Assembly (NCBI RefSeq): GCF_019697375.1
Contig: NZ_JAHCDI010000001.1
Location: 1-64,000 of the forward strand
Source of the DNA: Micromonospora tarapacensis
GTDB taxonomy: Bacteria; Actinomycetota; Actinomycetes; Mycobacteriales; Micromonosporaceae
Direction of reading: 5' to 3'
Length of the DNA: 64,000 nt
The notes under the pieces are model-generated. The model saw nothing but the letters and a program-made list of their open reading frames with translations. It searched no databases and was not told the origin of the DNA. A program made the translations under genes and the position numbers. Of the stretch, positions 1 through 8,663 are shown one piece after another (the stretch's first letter is position 1; every line of letters starts with the position of its first letter).

Positions 1-693
1 TACCCTTGGCCTGCAGTAGCAGATGTGCTCCACGGCCGGTGATCTGCTCGGCGTGGCCGGTCTGGGTGTGCATGGCGTCGGCGACGAACAGGATATCGGT
101 CAGGCTGCCGAGCACGGCCTGCACGGCGTCGAGCAGTGGGGTGAAGGCGGGAATCTCGTTGCTCTTCGTGTCGACGGTGACCTGGGCCAGGACGATGCCG
201 GTGCTGGTGTCCAGCGCCGACAGCAGATGCGTCTGCCGGCCGCCACGCTGGCGTGCGCCACGCAGGGTCTTGCCGTCCACGGCGATCACCGTCCGGTAGC
301 GGCGCGGCCGAGCGGCCACCGGTGGCGTCCGGGTGTGCAGCCAGCCGGCCAGAACCTTGCTGATCACAGTCGCGTCCAGGCGGATCAGCAGCCGCCACAC
401 CGTGGTGCCGGCCGGCACGCCCCGGGTGAACCCGAGCCGCCGCTGGTCCGCCTCGTCCAGGTCGTACAGCCAGTCGGCGATCGCGGCGAACGACGTGGCG
501 CCGGCCAGGACCGCGCAGACCGCGACGGTCAGCAACGCGGCCAGGGATACCGCACCCCGTGCGGGTTGCGCGGGTCCGGGATCACGCTGACAGCGTCCAG
601 GAGCCCACGACGTTCACCCTCGGTGATCGGCGGTGGTGGCGTCTCGCCGCTGGGGGTTGTCACAGTCAGTACGGAGATCAGGGATGATGACAT
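1..693 (-). pseudogene. ISAs1-family transposase, frameshifted and cut by the window start
   Basis: This is a DDE transposase of the ISAs1 type. It starts at ATG 693 and reads MSSSLISVLTVTTPSGE. The frame then runs into a TGA at 529-531. In the next frame the protein continues with SLAALLTVAVCAVLAGATSF and then VIAVDGKTLRGA, SNEIPAF, VADAMHTQ and GAHLLLQAKG, which are hallmark blocks of ISAs1 transposases. The aspartates of VDGKTLRG and VADAMH would be the first two catalytic residues. The two halves join if one base is restored near 541-552, beside a CCC run. The C-terminal third lies outside the window. I infer a disrupted or mis-sequenced insertion sequence. No inverted repeat was found at its 5' side. 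Confidence 0.8.
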
Positions 694-814
694 CTGCGGG
701 TGGAGTCCTCGGTGTCGTGCAGTCCTAGAGAAACTCCATGATCACCTTGAGGGCTTCACCCGCTTCAACCGCCTCCACACAGGCCAATCACCCAGCATCA
801 TCCCAGCTCACCGG

Positions 815-1396
815 CTAGCCGAGCGAGAACGCAACGGCCCTGGTACCAGACCGCCGTGCCAGCTTCGGTCGCCATACCTCGGGCTTGGGGTGAAAGGTTC
901 GTCGGGCAATGCCTCTGCGGATTTCCTGTGGTGCCTTGGCCAGGAACTCCTCTATCGTCTCCAGCCCGTGCTTCCACCCGTTCACAAACGCTAGACAGTC
1001 ATCAAGCCATGCACGCTCTAGCTTGGCTTGGCCGTGCCGACACCCCACAGGCCACCAGACGACAGGCCCACCCCAGTCATCGGAGAACGCCCAGTTTAGG
1101 AAACCTGGAACGGTCTCGCAGCGAGCCGCCTGTCCGAGAAACAGGTACCGCTGCCCGCCGGACGGGAGATCGATCCGGTACACCTCGGCCAGCTCGCATC
1201 CATGCGGAGGGCAGCGGACTATTAGTTCACGCTGCCGCCTGATCACCGCGTCAGGAAGGCTGCGGAACCAGACCGCCGCCTTGTAGACCCGAGCGTCGTA
1301 CTCCTCGCGCTCTGCGGCCAGGTCACCGTACGACTCAAAGTTTGGATCTTGTTCGCCTGGCGCCAACACAAGAAAAAGTATGGCGAACAGCCGCAA
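815..1396 (-). CDS. Hypothetical protein, 193 aa
   Basis: This frame encodes a protein I do not recognise. It is rich in aromatic residues and has paired cysteines (RCPPHGCELAEVY, then PVGCRHGQAKLERAWLDDC). There are no clear membrane segments beyond a hydrophobic start (LFAILFLVLAPG), and that start may be spurious because the first codon is TTG with no good ribosome site; the true N-terminus may begin nearer the ESYGDLAAEREEYD stretch. Its base composition is less GC-rich than the chromosomal core, and it sits between two insertion sequences. This suggests a cargo or stranded accessory gene. No function can be assigned. Confidence 0.45.
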   Translation of the reverse strand: MRLFAILFLVLAPGEQDPNFESYGDLAAEREEYDARVYKAAVWFRSLPDAVIRRQRELIVRCPPHGCELAEVYRIDLPSGGQRYLFLGQAARCETVPGFLNWAFSDDWGGPVVWWPVGCRHGQAKLERAWLDDCLAFVNGWKHGLETIEEFLAKAPQEIRRGIARRTFHPKPEVWRPKLARRSGTRAVAFSLG

Positions 1397-1490
1397 CCGG
1401 GCGCACTAGCTCCACGCCACCTGCGCCGGGAGAGCACCGGCCGCTCTCCCGTCCGCCTGACGCTGTCCGGCACGCTAGAGGCCACACTAG

Positions 1491-2997
1491 TACGGCAGCC
1501 GCCAATTGCTAGCTGACCAGGGCGTAGTTCCTGTTTAGGCGTGCGCGTTGGTGGAACCAGCGGGCGCGGGCTTGGTGTCGGCGTCGCCAGGTGAGCCAGT
1601 GTGTGTCGTGGCCGGGCGGCTGGGGGTGGTGGAGGGCGGTGGCGAGTATCCGTTTGACCTCGGGCACGGTCAGCGGGATCAGTCCGGGGTCGGCTGGTGG
1701 CGGCTGATCCGGTGTGTTCGGTGGCGGGGCCTGGGTGTCGGTGCGGTCGGCGAGGTGGGCGGCGGTGACCGCGCAGACGGCGAGGGCGGCCATGACCAGC
1801 ACGGTGTGATGCTGGATCGCGGTGTAGAGGCGGGCTTGGCACTGGTCCAGGCCGAAGTGGTCCTTGCCGAACTCGAAGTCCTCCTCGACCGGCCAGCGCA
1901 GCCCGGCGGCGCGGATCAGCCTGGTCTTGGTCAGGATCTGTCCCTCGGGCACGTGGCAGTAGTGGAAGGCCAGTTCACCGGTGCGCAGGTGACGGCGCAC
2001 GAGTAGATGGTGGCGGGGTGAGGCGGTGGCGAGCCACGCCCAGGCGTACCAGCGTTGTCCCTTCGACCCCGCCCCTGCCGAGCGGACCTCCCACCCGCGG
2101 TTGTCCCCGGCCAACTGGGTGACGGCCTGCGCGCAGGTCAGCCTGTCACCCGAGGGCAGGTCGATCATGAACGTGGAGGCGACTCGCAGCACGTACGCCT
2201 GCCCGCGAGTCTCGAAGAACTCCCGCAACTGGGTGCAGTTTCCGTACACCTCGTCGCCGCAGGCGACGTCGAAGCGCAGCCCGTCGGCGTATGCGTCCGC
2301 GCACAGGTCGATGGCCAACTGGCCCTTGGTGCGGAACTTCAACCCGGCCGGTAGTCCCATGCCGGCCGCAGCCTGCGCGTCGGTGATCTGCTCGGCCGGG
2401 ATCCACTGACGCGCCCCGACCAGGGCGTGCCCGATCCGCTCCCGCACATACGACAGGTGCACCGTGTTGATGCCGTTGGCGACCCTGCCCGCGCACCCCA
2501 TGTACTGCCGCTTCACCCCGGCCGTCGCGACGCCCTGCTTCGGCTGACCCGTCTCGTCCAACGCCCCCACGACCAGGCCACGCCGCCGCCGACGGCTCGC
2601 CGCCTCGTCCAGACCAGCAGCGGCGAACCGCCGCACCTGACTCATCGCGGCCGTCGTGTCCCACACCGCCCGGTTCAACAGCCGCTGCGTGCGATCCGGC
2701 GTGACATCCCCGACCTGCTCGGCGATGCTCCACCCGTTGCGCTTGGGCACCTGGCTGACCAGCGCCGACACGTATCTGCCCGCGTGTTGCCATGTCTGCG
2801 TCCGCACGAAACACGACCGCAGCCGCTCCAACAGGCCAGCCCGTGCCCGCACCGCCCGCCCAGCCGCTACCCTGCCAGCAGCAGCCGCCTTCGATCTTGT
2901 AGTTCTCACAAACACATGATCGACAGGCGGCTGCGTCCACTTCGCACACCCCACCACCGCATCCCGCCAGGTCAGACCGCCAATGGCGGCTGCCGTA
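1491..2997 (-). mobile_element. IS701-family insertion sequence, 1507 bp, apparently complete
   Basis: The ends are imperfect inverted repeats. The left end at 1491 reads TACGGCAGCCGCCA, and the reverse complement of the right end at 2997 begins with the same 14 bases. Similarity continues to about 28 bp (22 of 28 matching). CTAG lies directly outside both ends (1487-1490 and 2998-3001), which fits the 4-bp CTAG-like target duplication known for IS701. One transposase gene fills the element. The CTAG at the right end is also the left flank of the next element. Confidence 0.85.
1509..2957 (-). CDS. IS701-family transposase
   Basis: This gene encodes the DDE transposase of the element. Family-typical blocks are NGWSIAEQVGDVTPDRTQRL near the N-terminus, VVGALDETGQPKQG (first acidic residue), VKRQYMGCAGRVANGINTVH, FDVACGDEVYGN (second acidic residue) and WPVEEDFEFGKDHFGLDQ (glutamate region). 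The C-terminus ends with an arginine-rich WRRRHQARARWFHQRARLNR stretch. The frame stays open upstream past the end of the element, so the start must lie at or below 2997. GTG 2957 is the first plausible codon inside the element; GTG codons further in are alternatives. No frameshift is visible, so the element may still be active. Confidence 0.8.
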   Translation of the reverse strand: MVGCAKWTQPPVDHVFVRTTRSKAAAAGRVAAGRAVRARAGLLERLRSCFVRTQTWQHAGRYVSALVSQVPKRNGWSIAEQVGDVTPDRTQRLLNRAVWDTTAAMSQVRRFAAAGLDEAASRRRRRGLVVGALDETGQPKQGVATAGVKRQYMGCAGRVANGINTVHLSYVRERIGHALVGARQWIPAEQITDAQAAAGMGLPAGLKFRTKGQLAIDLCADAYADGLRFDVACGDEVYGNCTQLREFFETRGQAYVLRVASTFMIDLPSGDRLTCAQAVTQLAGDNRGWEVRSAGAGSKGQRWYAWAWLATASPRHHLLVRRHLRTGELAFHYCHVPEGQILTKTRLIRAAGLRWPVEEDFEFGKDHFGLDQCQARLYTAIQHHTVLVMAALAVCAVTAAHLADRTDTQAPPPNTPDQPPPADPGLIPLTVPEVKRILATALHHPQPPGHDTHWLTWRRRHQARARWFHQRARLNRNYALVS

Positions 2998-3001
2998 CTA
3001 G

Positions 3002-4392
3002 TACTGCTACGGCGGATCGTCACCTTTGAGTGCTGCGAGTCGTTTGTGGTAGTGGCTGGCTTTCGCTTGGGCTTGCCGGTGGCGGCGCCAGTGCGACCAG
3101 TGCAGCACGTGCTCGGCTGCGGTGCGTCCTTTGAGGACGAGATTGGTGAACAGGCGGCGGATCTCGTTGCTGCTCAGTGGGATGAGCGTGTCCGGGCTGT
3201 GATCGTCGCCCCCTTTTCGGGTTCCTTGCCGGTTTCGGTGGCGCGGGTGGCAGCCAGGAACGCGGCGGCGGTCATGGCGAGAGTGATGTGGGCGTACCAG
3301 GCGTCGTAGCGGCGGACCTGATACTGGTCGAGACCGACCTCGTTCTTCGCGGTCTGGAACGACTCCTCCACTGCCCACCGGGATCCGGAGACGCGGACCA
3401 GTTCCCGCAGCCGCGTGCCGCGTGGGCCGAAGCAGATGTAGTAGGCGATGTCGGTGGGGTCGCTGATGCTGCGTCGGGCAAGGACCCAGCCGCGGCGGCC
3501 GTGCGGGAACTCCCGGCGGATCGGCAGCCGCGCCCAGTCGTAGCGACGCGGGCCGTGCGCACCATCGCCGCACGACAGCCTGGTCCACGCACCGGCCGGC
3601 ACCCTCGCGATGAGCTGGTCGACCCGGGTGGTGGTGAACAACCCGGAAGCGACTGCGTCGTCGCAGCGGGTCGCCATCACGTAGGCGACGTCCTGCTCTT
3701 CCAGCCAACCGCGCAGGCCGGGGTTCTGCCCGTACGCCTCATCGGCGGTGAACCACGCGAACGGCACCCCAGCGGCGATCGCCCTCTCCAGCATCGCCCG
3801 CGCCTGCTGCGGCTTGGTCGCGAACTCCACCTCGTCCGGCACCGCCGCAGCCCGGCACCGCCGCCGGTCCTCGGTCCACGACTTCGGCAGGTACAACTCC
3901 CGATCGATCAACGCCCGCCCCGAACCGGAGGCGTAGCACAGGAACGTGCCGATCTGACAATTCTCCGTACGCCCAGCCGTCCCCGAATACTGCCGCTGCA
4001 CCCCGCCGACCGGGCCCCTTCTTCAGGAACCCCGTCTCATCGGCAACCAGCACCGCACCCGAGTCCCCGAGATGCTCCACCAGGTAGTCGCGGACATCAT
4101 CACGGACCGCGCCGGCGTCCCAACACGGACTGCACAGCAACGCCTGCATCCCATCCGGTGACCGGTCGCCAGCCTGCTCGGCGAGCGTCCACCCGTTCCG
4201 GCGCTCCAACGGCGCGAGCAACCCCCGCACGTAGGCGAACGCCCGCTTCCGCGGCTCCACCCGAGAAAACCGGCCCGCGATCCGGGCGAACAAGTCACCC
4301 AGCTCGTCTTCCCACGACTCAACGAGCGCTACGCCAACCACAATCGACTAACGACCCAAAACCACCCAAAGTTGCTATCCGCCGTTGCAGTA
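3002..4392 (-). mobile_element. Second IS701-family insertion sequence, 1391 bp, abutting the first
   Basis: The terminal inverted repeats are TACTGCTACGGCGGAT at 3002 and, on the opposite strand from 4392, TACTGCAACGGCGGAT (15 of 16 matching). Looser similarity continues to a shared CTTTG. CTAG flanks both sides (2998-3001 and 4393-4396). The left CTAG is shared with the preceding element, so the two elements are separated by only those four bases. The sequence differs clearly from its neighbour, so this is not a tandem duplication. Confidence 0.85.
3007..4341 (-). pseudogene. IS701-family transposase with two frameshifts
   Basis: The coding region starts at ATG 4341 with MVGVALVESWEDELGDLFAR and includes NGWTLAEQAGDRSPDGMQAL and VLVADETGFLKKG. 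The frame then shifts by one base within the C/G-rich stretch 4001-4018 and continues as VQRQYSGTAGRTENCQIG, FAWFTADEAYGQNPG and RWAVEESFQTAKNEVGLDQY. A second one-base shift at the C run 3209-3213 leads to DTLIPLSSNEIRRLF and the arginine-rich C-terminus, ending at the stop 3007. All family blocks are present, so the gene is intact apart from the two indels. Either it is an inactive copy or both indels are consensus errors in homopolymers. Confidence 0.8.
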
Positions 4393-4446
4393 CTAGAACC
4401 TTGTGGAAGATCCGGAGGGGACGACATATGCCCTGGTCGGGAGGTG

Positions 4447-4488
4447 TGCGCCGGGCAGGATTCGAACCTGCGGCCTTGGGATTAGAAG
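4447..4488 (-). other. 3' fragment of a tRNA-Arg(TCT) gene, probable attachment site
   Basis: Read on the minus strand this is the 3' half of a tRNA: anticodon loop CTTCTAA (anticodon TCT), 3' stem TCCCA, a 5-nt variable loop, a perfect T arm (GCAGG, loop TTCGAAT, CCTGC), acceptor strand CCGGCGC and discriminator A. The 5' half is missing: the bases before the loop are TTCAA, which cannot pair with TCCCA, and no D arm or 5' acceptor follows. Such 3' tRNA fragments are typically left by site-specific integration. It marks one edge of the low-GC block that follows. The partner copy is not in the window. Confidence 0.7.
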
Positions 4489-4526
4489 TTGAATCCCTCA
4501 AGGGTTAGCTCGCCGTCATGAGTGGC

Positions 4527-4560
4527 TAGGGGTGTCTATCTGTCCAGGTAGACACCCCTA
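4527..4560. repeat. Perfect 12-bp inverted repeat
   Basis: The arms TAGGGGTGTCTA (4527-4538) and TAGACACCCCTA (4549-4560) are exact reverse complements around a 10-nt loop. There is no T run on either side. It lies between the tRNA fragment and the 3' end of the Mrr-like gene. It could act as a terminator for that gene, or as a recombinase site beside the attachment site. Confidence 0.55.
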
Positions 4561-4690
4561 TGCTTGCCGGTCCGTGTCGGCTCGTGATGCCGGGTCCGAC
4601 GGTGTCCGGGCTCTCGACGGGCATACCTGCATCGACGGTCGGCGCGTAGTGCAGGCGTGGGTAGGTGGCCTCTGTAGAGCTGAACCCAAT

Positions 4691-5356
4691 CTAGCGTAAA
4701 CCGAAGCTGCGGACGAGATGAGGTCGCTCATTCAGTAGAAACTCCAAGCGGGCGTCATTCCAAACTTCGATTATTGGGCGCTGCCCACGGGAATTGTGTC
4801 GTTCAATCCAGGCGATGGCGTCAGAGGTAAAGCGTCCACTCGTTGCCAGAACAAGCACATCGAATGGCGGATTCTCCCAGTGACTGATGCTTACGATGGC
4901 CTGATTTGCGTCAGTATCACGGACGGCGCGTGAGAGCCAATGCTTGCACTGAATGGCGACTCGCTGTGAACTGTGCCCGCTCAATGGATCTTTGCGAAGG
5001 CGCACGGCACTCACATCGCGACCATGGTCGGCAGCGTTGGTATGCATAAGCCAGTCGACGTTTTCGTAACCTTCGGTCTCGACCACAAGCTGGAAGATGA
5101 GGCGTTCAAAGGCGGTGAAGTCAATCTTTTCCCATGCCAACTCTAGGCCCGCTCGCCTGACGGGAAGGTCAACCGGCGAATATGCCATAGCGTCTTCGAG
5201 TTGGAGTGCTCGGGAGAAAAGTATGTGCGAAATCGTCGACTGTGGTAAGCGTGAGTCTCGCCGATAAACGCTTACGTCCCAACCTTGGGCGTAGGCACGA
5301 TCGACGTCCCCCGAGATTCTAGTTATTGCGCTGTTCGCGGCCTGCTTTGCAGGCAC
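4691..5356 (-). CDS. Mrr-like restriction endonuclease, 221 aa
   Basis: This is a predicted nuclease of the Mrr / PD-(D/E)XK group that would cut foreign or modified DNA. The catalytic core is visible: a helix with E84 (FTAFERLIFQLV), then DHGRDVSAV with D114, then RVAIQCKHW with Q136 and K138, the QxK form typical of Mrr proteins. The first 70 residues are not a recognised domain. The GTG start at 5356 has GAGG about five bases upstream. The gene overlaps the upstream zinc-ribbon gene by 34 bp, so the two are probably co-translated. Its base composition is clearly less GC-rich than the core genes, indicating transfer. The exact target is unknown. Confidence 0.75.
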   Translation of the reverse strand: MPAKQAANSAITRISGDVDRAYAQGWDVSVYRRDSRLPQSTISHILFSRALQLEDAMAYSPVDLPVRRAGLELAWEKIDFTAFERLIFQLVVETEGYENVDWLMHTNAADHGRDVSAVRLRKDPLSGHSSQRVAIQCKHWLSRAVRDTDANQAIVSISHWENPPFDVLVLATSGRFTSDAIAWIERHNSRGQRPIIEVWNDARLEFLLNERPHLVRSFGLR

Positions 5357-6324
5357 CCTTTCCTCGCCGCGTAAGCGGCGCTATCTCTTGCTGCTCGCCA
5401 GATGAAGTAGTACATCTGACCGATTGAGTACCAACGCAGCGCGTGGCGGAAAACCTCTTCTGTCCGCTGCCCTGGCGTAAAGTCGAGCCCATGCCGTTTG
5501 AGCATGTGAACCAAGTAGGCTTTACACTCCGACACCGCCAGGTCGAACCAGAAGTCCGAGAACTGGTCTGTCCAACGGTCGGGCCAGTTGTCCCGGGAGA
5601 TTATCTGGGAAAGTCCCTTGAGGTATTCCCGTAGCCGAGTCTCCACATCGCCAACACCTGTCAGATAATAAGACGCGAGCATCGGATAATGTTGGTTGTC
5701 GAGCGTGCCATCATCCTTCCACACGAAGGCATCTGGTGACGAAGACGGATGTATCCGTAGAATCCCTTGATCGATGAGTGCTTTGAGCAGCTTTAGATTA
5801 AGGTCTGATGTAGGCGTTAAGGGGTTGCCTCGTTCCATGACTGGAACGGTAACTCCTTCAGAAACCTCTTCTCCGTCTTCGAATAATGCGGCCACCGCTA
5901 GAGCCGATGGCAGATCGAGATCCTCGGCGCGAATTGGTGCCTCGCCCTCCGCTACTTCGAAATGCTCGGAGATCGCAGCTTCCATAGCTGCCTCCGCTTT
6001 ACGTCGGTCAGCTTCCAGCCGTTGCTTTTCTGATTCGACGCATGTCCGGCAACGGGTGGGCGCGAAGCGGTGGCCCGAGGTCCATTCCGAACGAGTTCTG
6101 TAAATGAATCCCCTGCCGCACTCAATGCAAGACTTGCTCGACGAGCGAGCATAGCAAGATTCCGAGACGGTCTTGCTGATCTTATGTGCGGGCTGTTTAA
6201 AGCGCTCTGATAATTCCTTCACCGTGAATGAAAATGAGCCGTCATCTTCGGTGGCCCAATACATCGAGCAGAGGTCAGCAAGTGCCGCATCCTCAGCGTC
6301 GACCTCGACCTCGAACTCCGGCAC
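5323..6324 (-). CDS. Zinc-ribbon protein of unknown function, 333 aa
   Basis: The GTG start at 6324 is preceded by a full AGGAGG four bases upstream; a longer reading from 6420 lacks this. The N-terminal part is acidic. Residues 66-95 hold two CxxC pairs (CIECG and CRTC) that would bind zinc. A charged helical stretch rich in E, K and A follows (ESEKQRLEADRRKAEAAMEA). The C-terminal half has many aromatic residues (WKDDGTLDNQHYPMLASYYL, FSDFWFDLAV). I recognise no named family. It lies upstream of and overlaps the Mrr-like nuclease, so it may be its recognition or regulatory partner. Its composition is less GC-rich than the core. Confidence 0.65.
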   Translation of the reverse strand: MPEFEVEVDAEDAALADLCSMYWATEDDGSFSFTVKELSERFKQPAHKISKTVSESCYARSSSKSCIECGRGFIYRTRSEWTSGHRFAPTRCRTCVESEKQRLEADRRKAEAAMEAAISEHFEVAEGEAPIRAEDLDLPSALAVAALFEDGEEVSEGVTVPVMERGNPLTPTSDLNLKLLKALIDQGILRIHPSSSPDAFVWKDDGTLDNQHYPMLASYYLTGVGDVETRLREYLKGLSQIISRDNWPDRWTDQFSDFWFDLAVSECKAYLVHMLKRHGLDFTPGQRTEEVFRHALRWYSIGQMYYFIWRAARDSAAYAARKGCLQSRPRTAQ

Positions 6325-6648
6325 GAGACCTCCTGACCGTTCGGTAACTCCCCTTGGGGACTTACAAATACTCGGCGGGGGTAGGTTATGTTTCATTGTA
6401 ATTCGACTGCTGCGAGTCATGTCAGCGGCCAGTCTGGCGCCGCTTCCCCTCGGAAGTCGAGTTTCACGCGAGTTGAGCTACAGGATACGCTAGCTGCAAG
6501 GTGCGTCCAAGTCCGCCGTCGCCGCATTGTGAGGGATAAGTGCTAGGTTGGCAGGGTGTTAGTGCTAGCGCTCGCGACTAGCTGTCGGGCGAAGTAACAG
6601 GTCGGAGTGGTATGCCCGTCCGAATGCTGTCGATCCTTCGGCTATTCG
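6325..6648. promoter_or_regulatory. Upstream region of the zinc-ribbon/Mrr gene pair, with a small palindrome
   Basis: This 324-bp stretch separates the end of the TsaA-like gene from the zinc-ribbon gene and must hold the promoter of the latter. A short palindrome, TCCCC-TT-GGGGA, lies at 6349-6360, just upstream of the ribosome site. It could be an operator, but it is short. I see no gene in the remainder. Confidence 0.35.
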
Positions 6649-7143
6649 CTATTTCTGATTTTGAATCGGCGGCGCAAAGTACTGTCCCAACATCTGAGTT
6701 GCCCAGTCGGCTTGGTAAACTTCGCCTCGCGGACCGAACTCCGAGAACCAAGGCTTGATGTCAAAAACGGGGGTACCGTTTACCGCGTCCAGATCCTCAA
6801 CGTGAAGGTCAAGGCCGTCAACTTTGATAAGGCGACACCGGGATACGCCTAGCCAGTTGATCCGGCGCATGTTGCGGTGGCCGAAGATGCCTACCTCGGG
6901 CCACTCGGGGTTGTCTCTCGGGCGGCGAGCGCCCAGATGCAGATCGGTGGGATCGGTGAGGTGGAAACGGAAGACGATTTCTAGGTGAGAGAACTCGTCA
7001 AGCCCTTGGGTGGCGGCCGGCGTGAAGCGCTCACCATCGATTCGGAGGATTGCGCGGCTACCGCCCCAGTAGTCGTCGGTCGGCTCGGTCCGCCCTCCGA
7101 CGACATGCGCAATGGGCTCGACGGTGAAATATTCGGCTGTCAT
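6649..7143 (-). CDS. TsaA/TrmO-like methyltransferase-family protein, 164 aa
   Basis: The protein has the layout of the TsaA (TrmO) family, whose known members methylate N6-threonylcarbamoyladenosine at position 37 of tRNA using S-adenosylmethionine. It opens with YFTVEPIAHV, then TQGLDEFSHLEIVFRFH (46-61) and a conserved C-terminal block RLIKVDGLDLHVEDLDAVNG (105-123). The cofactor loop, usually close to GVFATRSPxRPNPIG, here reads GIFGHRNMRRINWLGVS (85-101), so it is degenerate and the activity may differ. ATG 7143 is preceded by GGAGG. The gene follows the XRE regulator by 32 bp and is probably co-transcribed with it. Confidence 0.7.
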   Translation of the reverse strand: MTAEYFTVEPIAHVVGGRTEPTDDYWGGSRAILRIDGERFTPAATQGLDEFSHLEIVFRFHLTDPTDLHLGARRPRDNPEWPEVGIFGHRNMRRINWLGVSRCRLIKVDGLDLHVEDLDAVNGTPVFDIKPWFSEFGPRGEVYQADWATQMLGQYFAPPIQNQK

Positions 7144-7175
7144 CGTAGCCTCCGGTCTTCTGGGTTTGCTGTCGC

Positions 7176-8569
7176 CTAGGCGAACGTTGACAGGTACGTC
7201 TTCGCTCGGACGTCGATGTCTCGGACCGCTCGGATATTGCGGCGCGTGTAGGGGGCCAGGATGGCACGCATGTCGGCAGCCACTTGGCGGGTGCGGCCCG
7301 AGCGGACGCCGTCCATCGCGTCCAGCGCCCGGGACCATGTGCCGCAGGCTTCTTCGATTTCACCCTGTCGTGCCTGCACTGCGCCCATGTACCCGAGGGT
7401 GACTGCATGGGTACGCGTGAAGGCCGAGGCTTTCCGGGTCCTCACGCTGCGGCGGAAGTGTCTCGCCGCGCCCGCCAGGTCGCCCGTGTCGCGAAGCGCG
7501 CAGGCAGTCTCATGAGCCATGCTGGCTTCCGCGAAGAAGAAGCCCTCCCGGGTTCGTCGTCGCCCTGGGTAGCCGAGGACAGGTCATCCTCGGCGCGGAG
7601 TAGCGCACGGGCTGAGCGTTGCTTCTCGCCGTTCACCGCCAGCGCGCGAGCGTAGACAACTCCGAGTAGTGCGCGCTCTCGTGAGGACGCGGATTCGTAG
7701 CGCTTGCCGTCGACGGAAGCCGCCGCCAGGTCGAGAGCGTGCTTGTGGTGTCCGAGGTCGACGGCCTGGTGCGCCATGGCGCGTAGGACGTGACCTGCCA
7801 TCGATGGATTGTCGGCTTCGGCTGCCAGCTTCACCGCCACATTGAAATAGTGCTGGCCGACGTTGTGCTCGCCGTTGTCGAATGCCATCCAGCCAGCCAG
7901 ATAAGCCAGTTCACTGGCGGCGGTGAACATGTCACGTCTCAGGGTCTCGTCGGCGTACCGTCCGCGTAGGTAGGTCGCCACGTCGGAGGTGAGGTACTGG
8001 ACGACTGCCGAGCGGGCGTGTCCGCCACCCCGCCGTTGGTCGACGCGTGAGAACAGCGAAACCATGTCGATCACTGCCTCGACGTCGCCCTTGCTCACGT
8101 GCCGGCCGACTGCTGCGCCGCGTGTCTGGCCGCGCTCGGCCATGTGCGTCCACCAGCGATCGGACGGCAGCGCCAGTGCGGCGAGCGAGTAGGCGGCAGT
8201 GCTGAGAACGCGTCTGCGTTCAGCGTCCACGTCGACTCTCCCGAGTTCGGTTAGCGCTGACAGCGTATCGACCTGCCAACCGAGCATGTCCGCTGAGGAC
8301 AGCGGTTGGCTGGGCAACCCGATCTCGTCGAGAGTGACGACCCGGCCTAGCTTTCGAGACAGTGCTTCACAGAGCAGCACAGGTGCGCGGCCCGAGGGCT
8401 TGGAGCCGGCGATCCAGTGGGAGACGTGGGAGCGGCCCACTCCGGCGAACTCGTTGGCGTTGCTCTCCTGGGCGACGCGGACCAGCGCTCGTGCAACCTC
8501 GGCGTGGGACATGCCTGCTTCCGCGATGACGGCTGCGAGCTTGGCGTTGCCGGGTCCTGGTTGCGGCAC
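7176..8569 (-). pseudogene. XRE-type transcriptional regulator with a C-terminal frameshift
   Basis: The N-terminus (about residues 10-65) is a helix-turn-helix of the Cro/CI type (AGMSHAEVARALVRVAQ, then GVGRSHVSHWIAGSKPSG). The long C-terminal part consists of TPR-like helices typical of large actinomycete XRE regulators. The first frame breaks near 7541-7550, where DDEPGR should continue as FFFAEAS; the correct continuation is MAHETACALRDTGDLAGAAR in the next frame, ending at 7176. One base is missing in a CCCGGGAGGG stretch. Restored, the protein is about 464 aa. It may control the TsaA-like gene downstream and possibly the divergent genes, which share inverted repeats upstream. It could be a sequencing error rather than a true pseudogene. 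Confidence 0.75.
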
Positions 8570-8663
8570 AGCGCACCCCCGCCTTTAGTCGATCTTTCAC
8601 CACGTTCACCGCTTCGACGTGCGTCACAGCGTACCTACGGGCTGTGGTTTGCGATTCGCTATA

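Noticed and set aside
4447..4520. Complete tRNA gene on the minus strand
   Set aside because: Only positions 32-73 can be placed; the 5' anticodon stem does not pair and there is no D arm or 5' acceptor strand.
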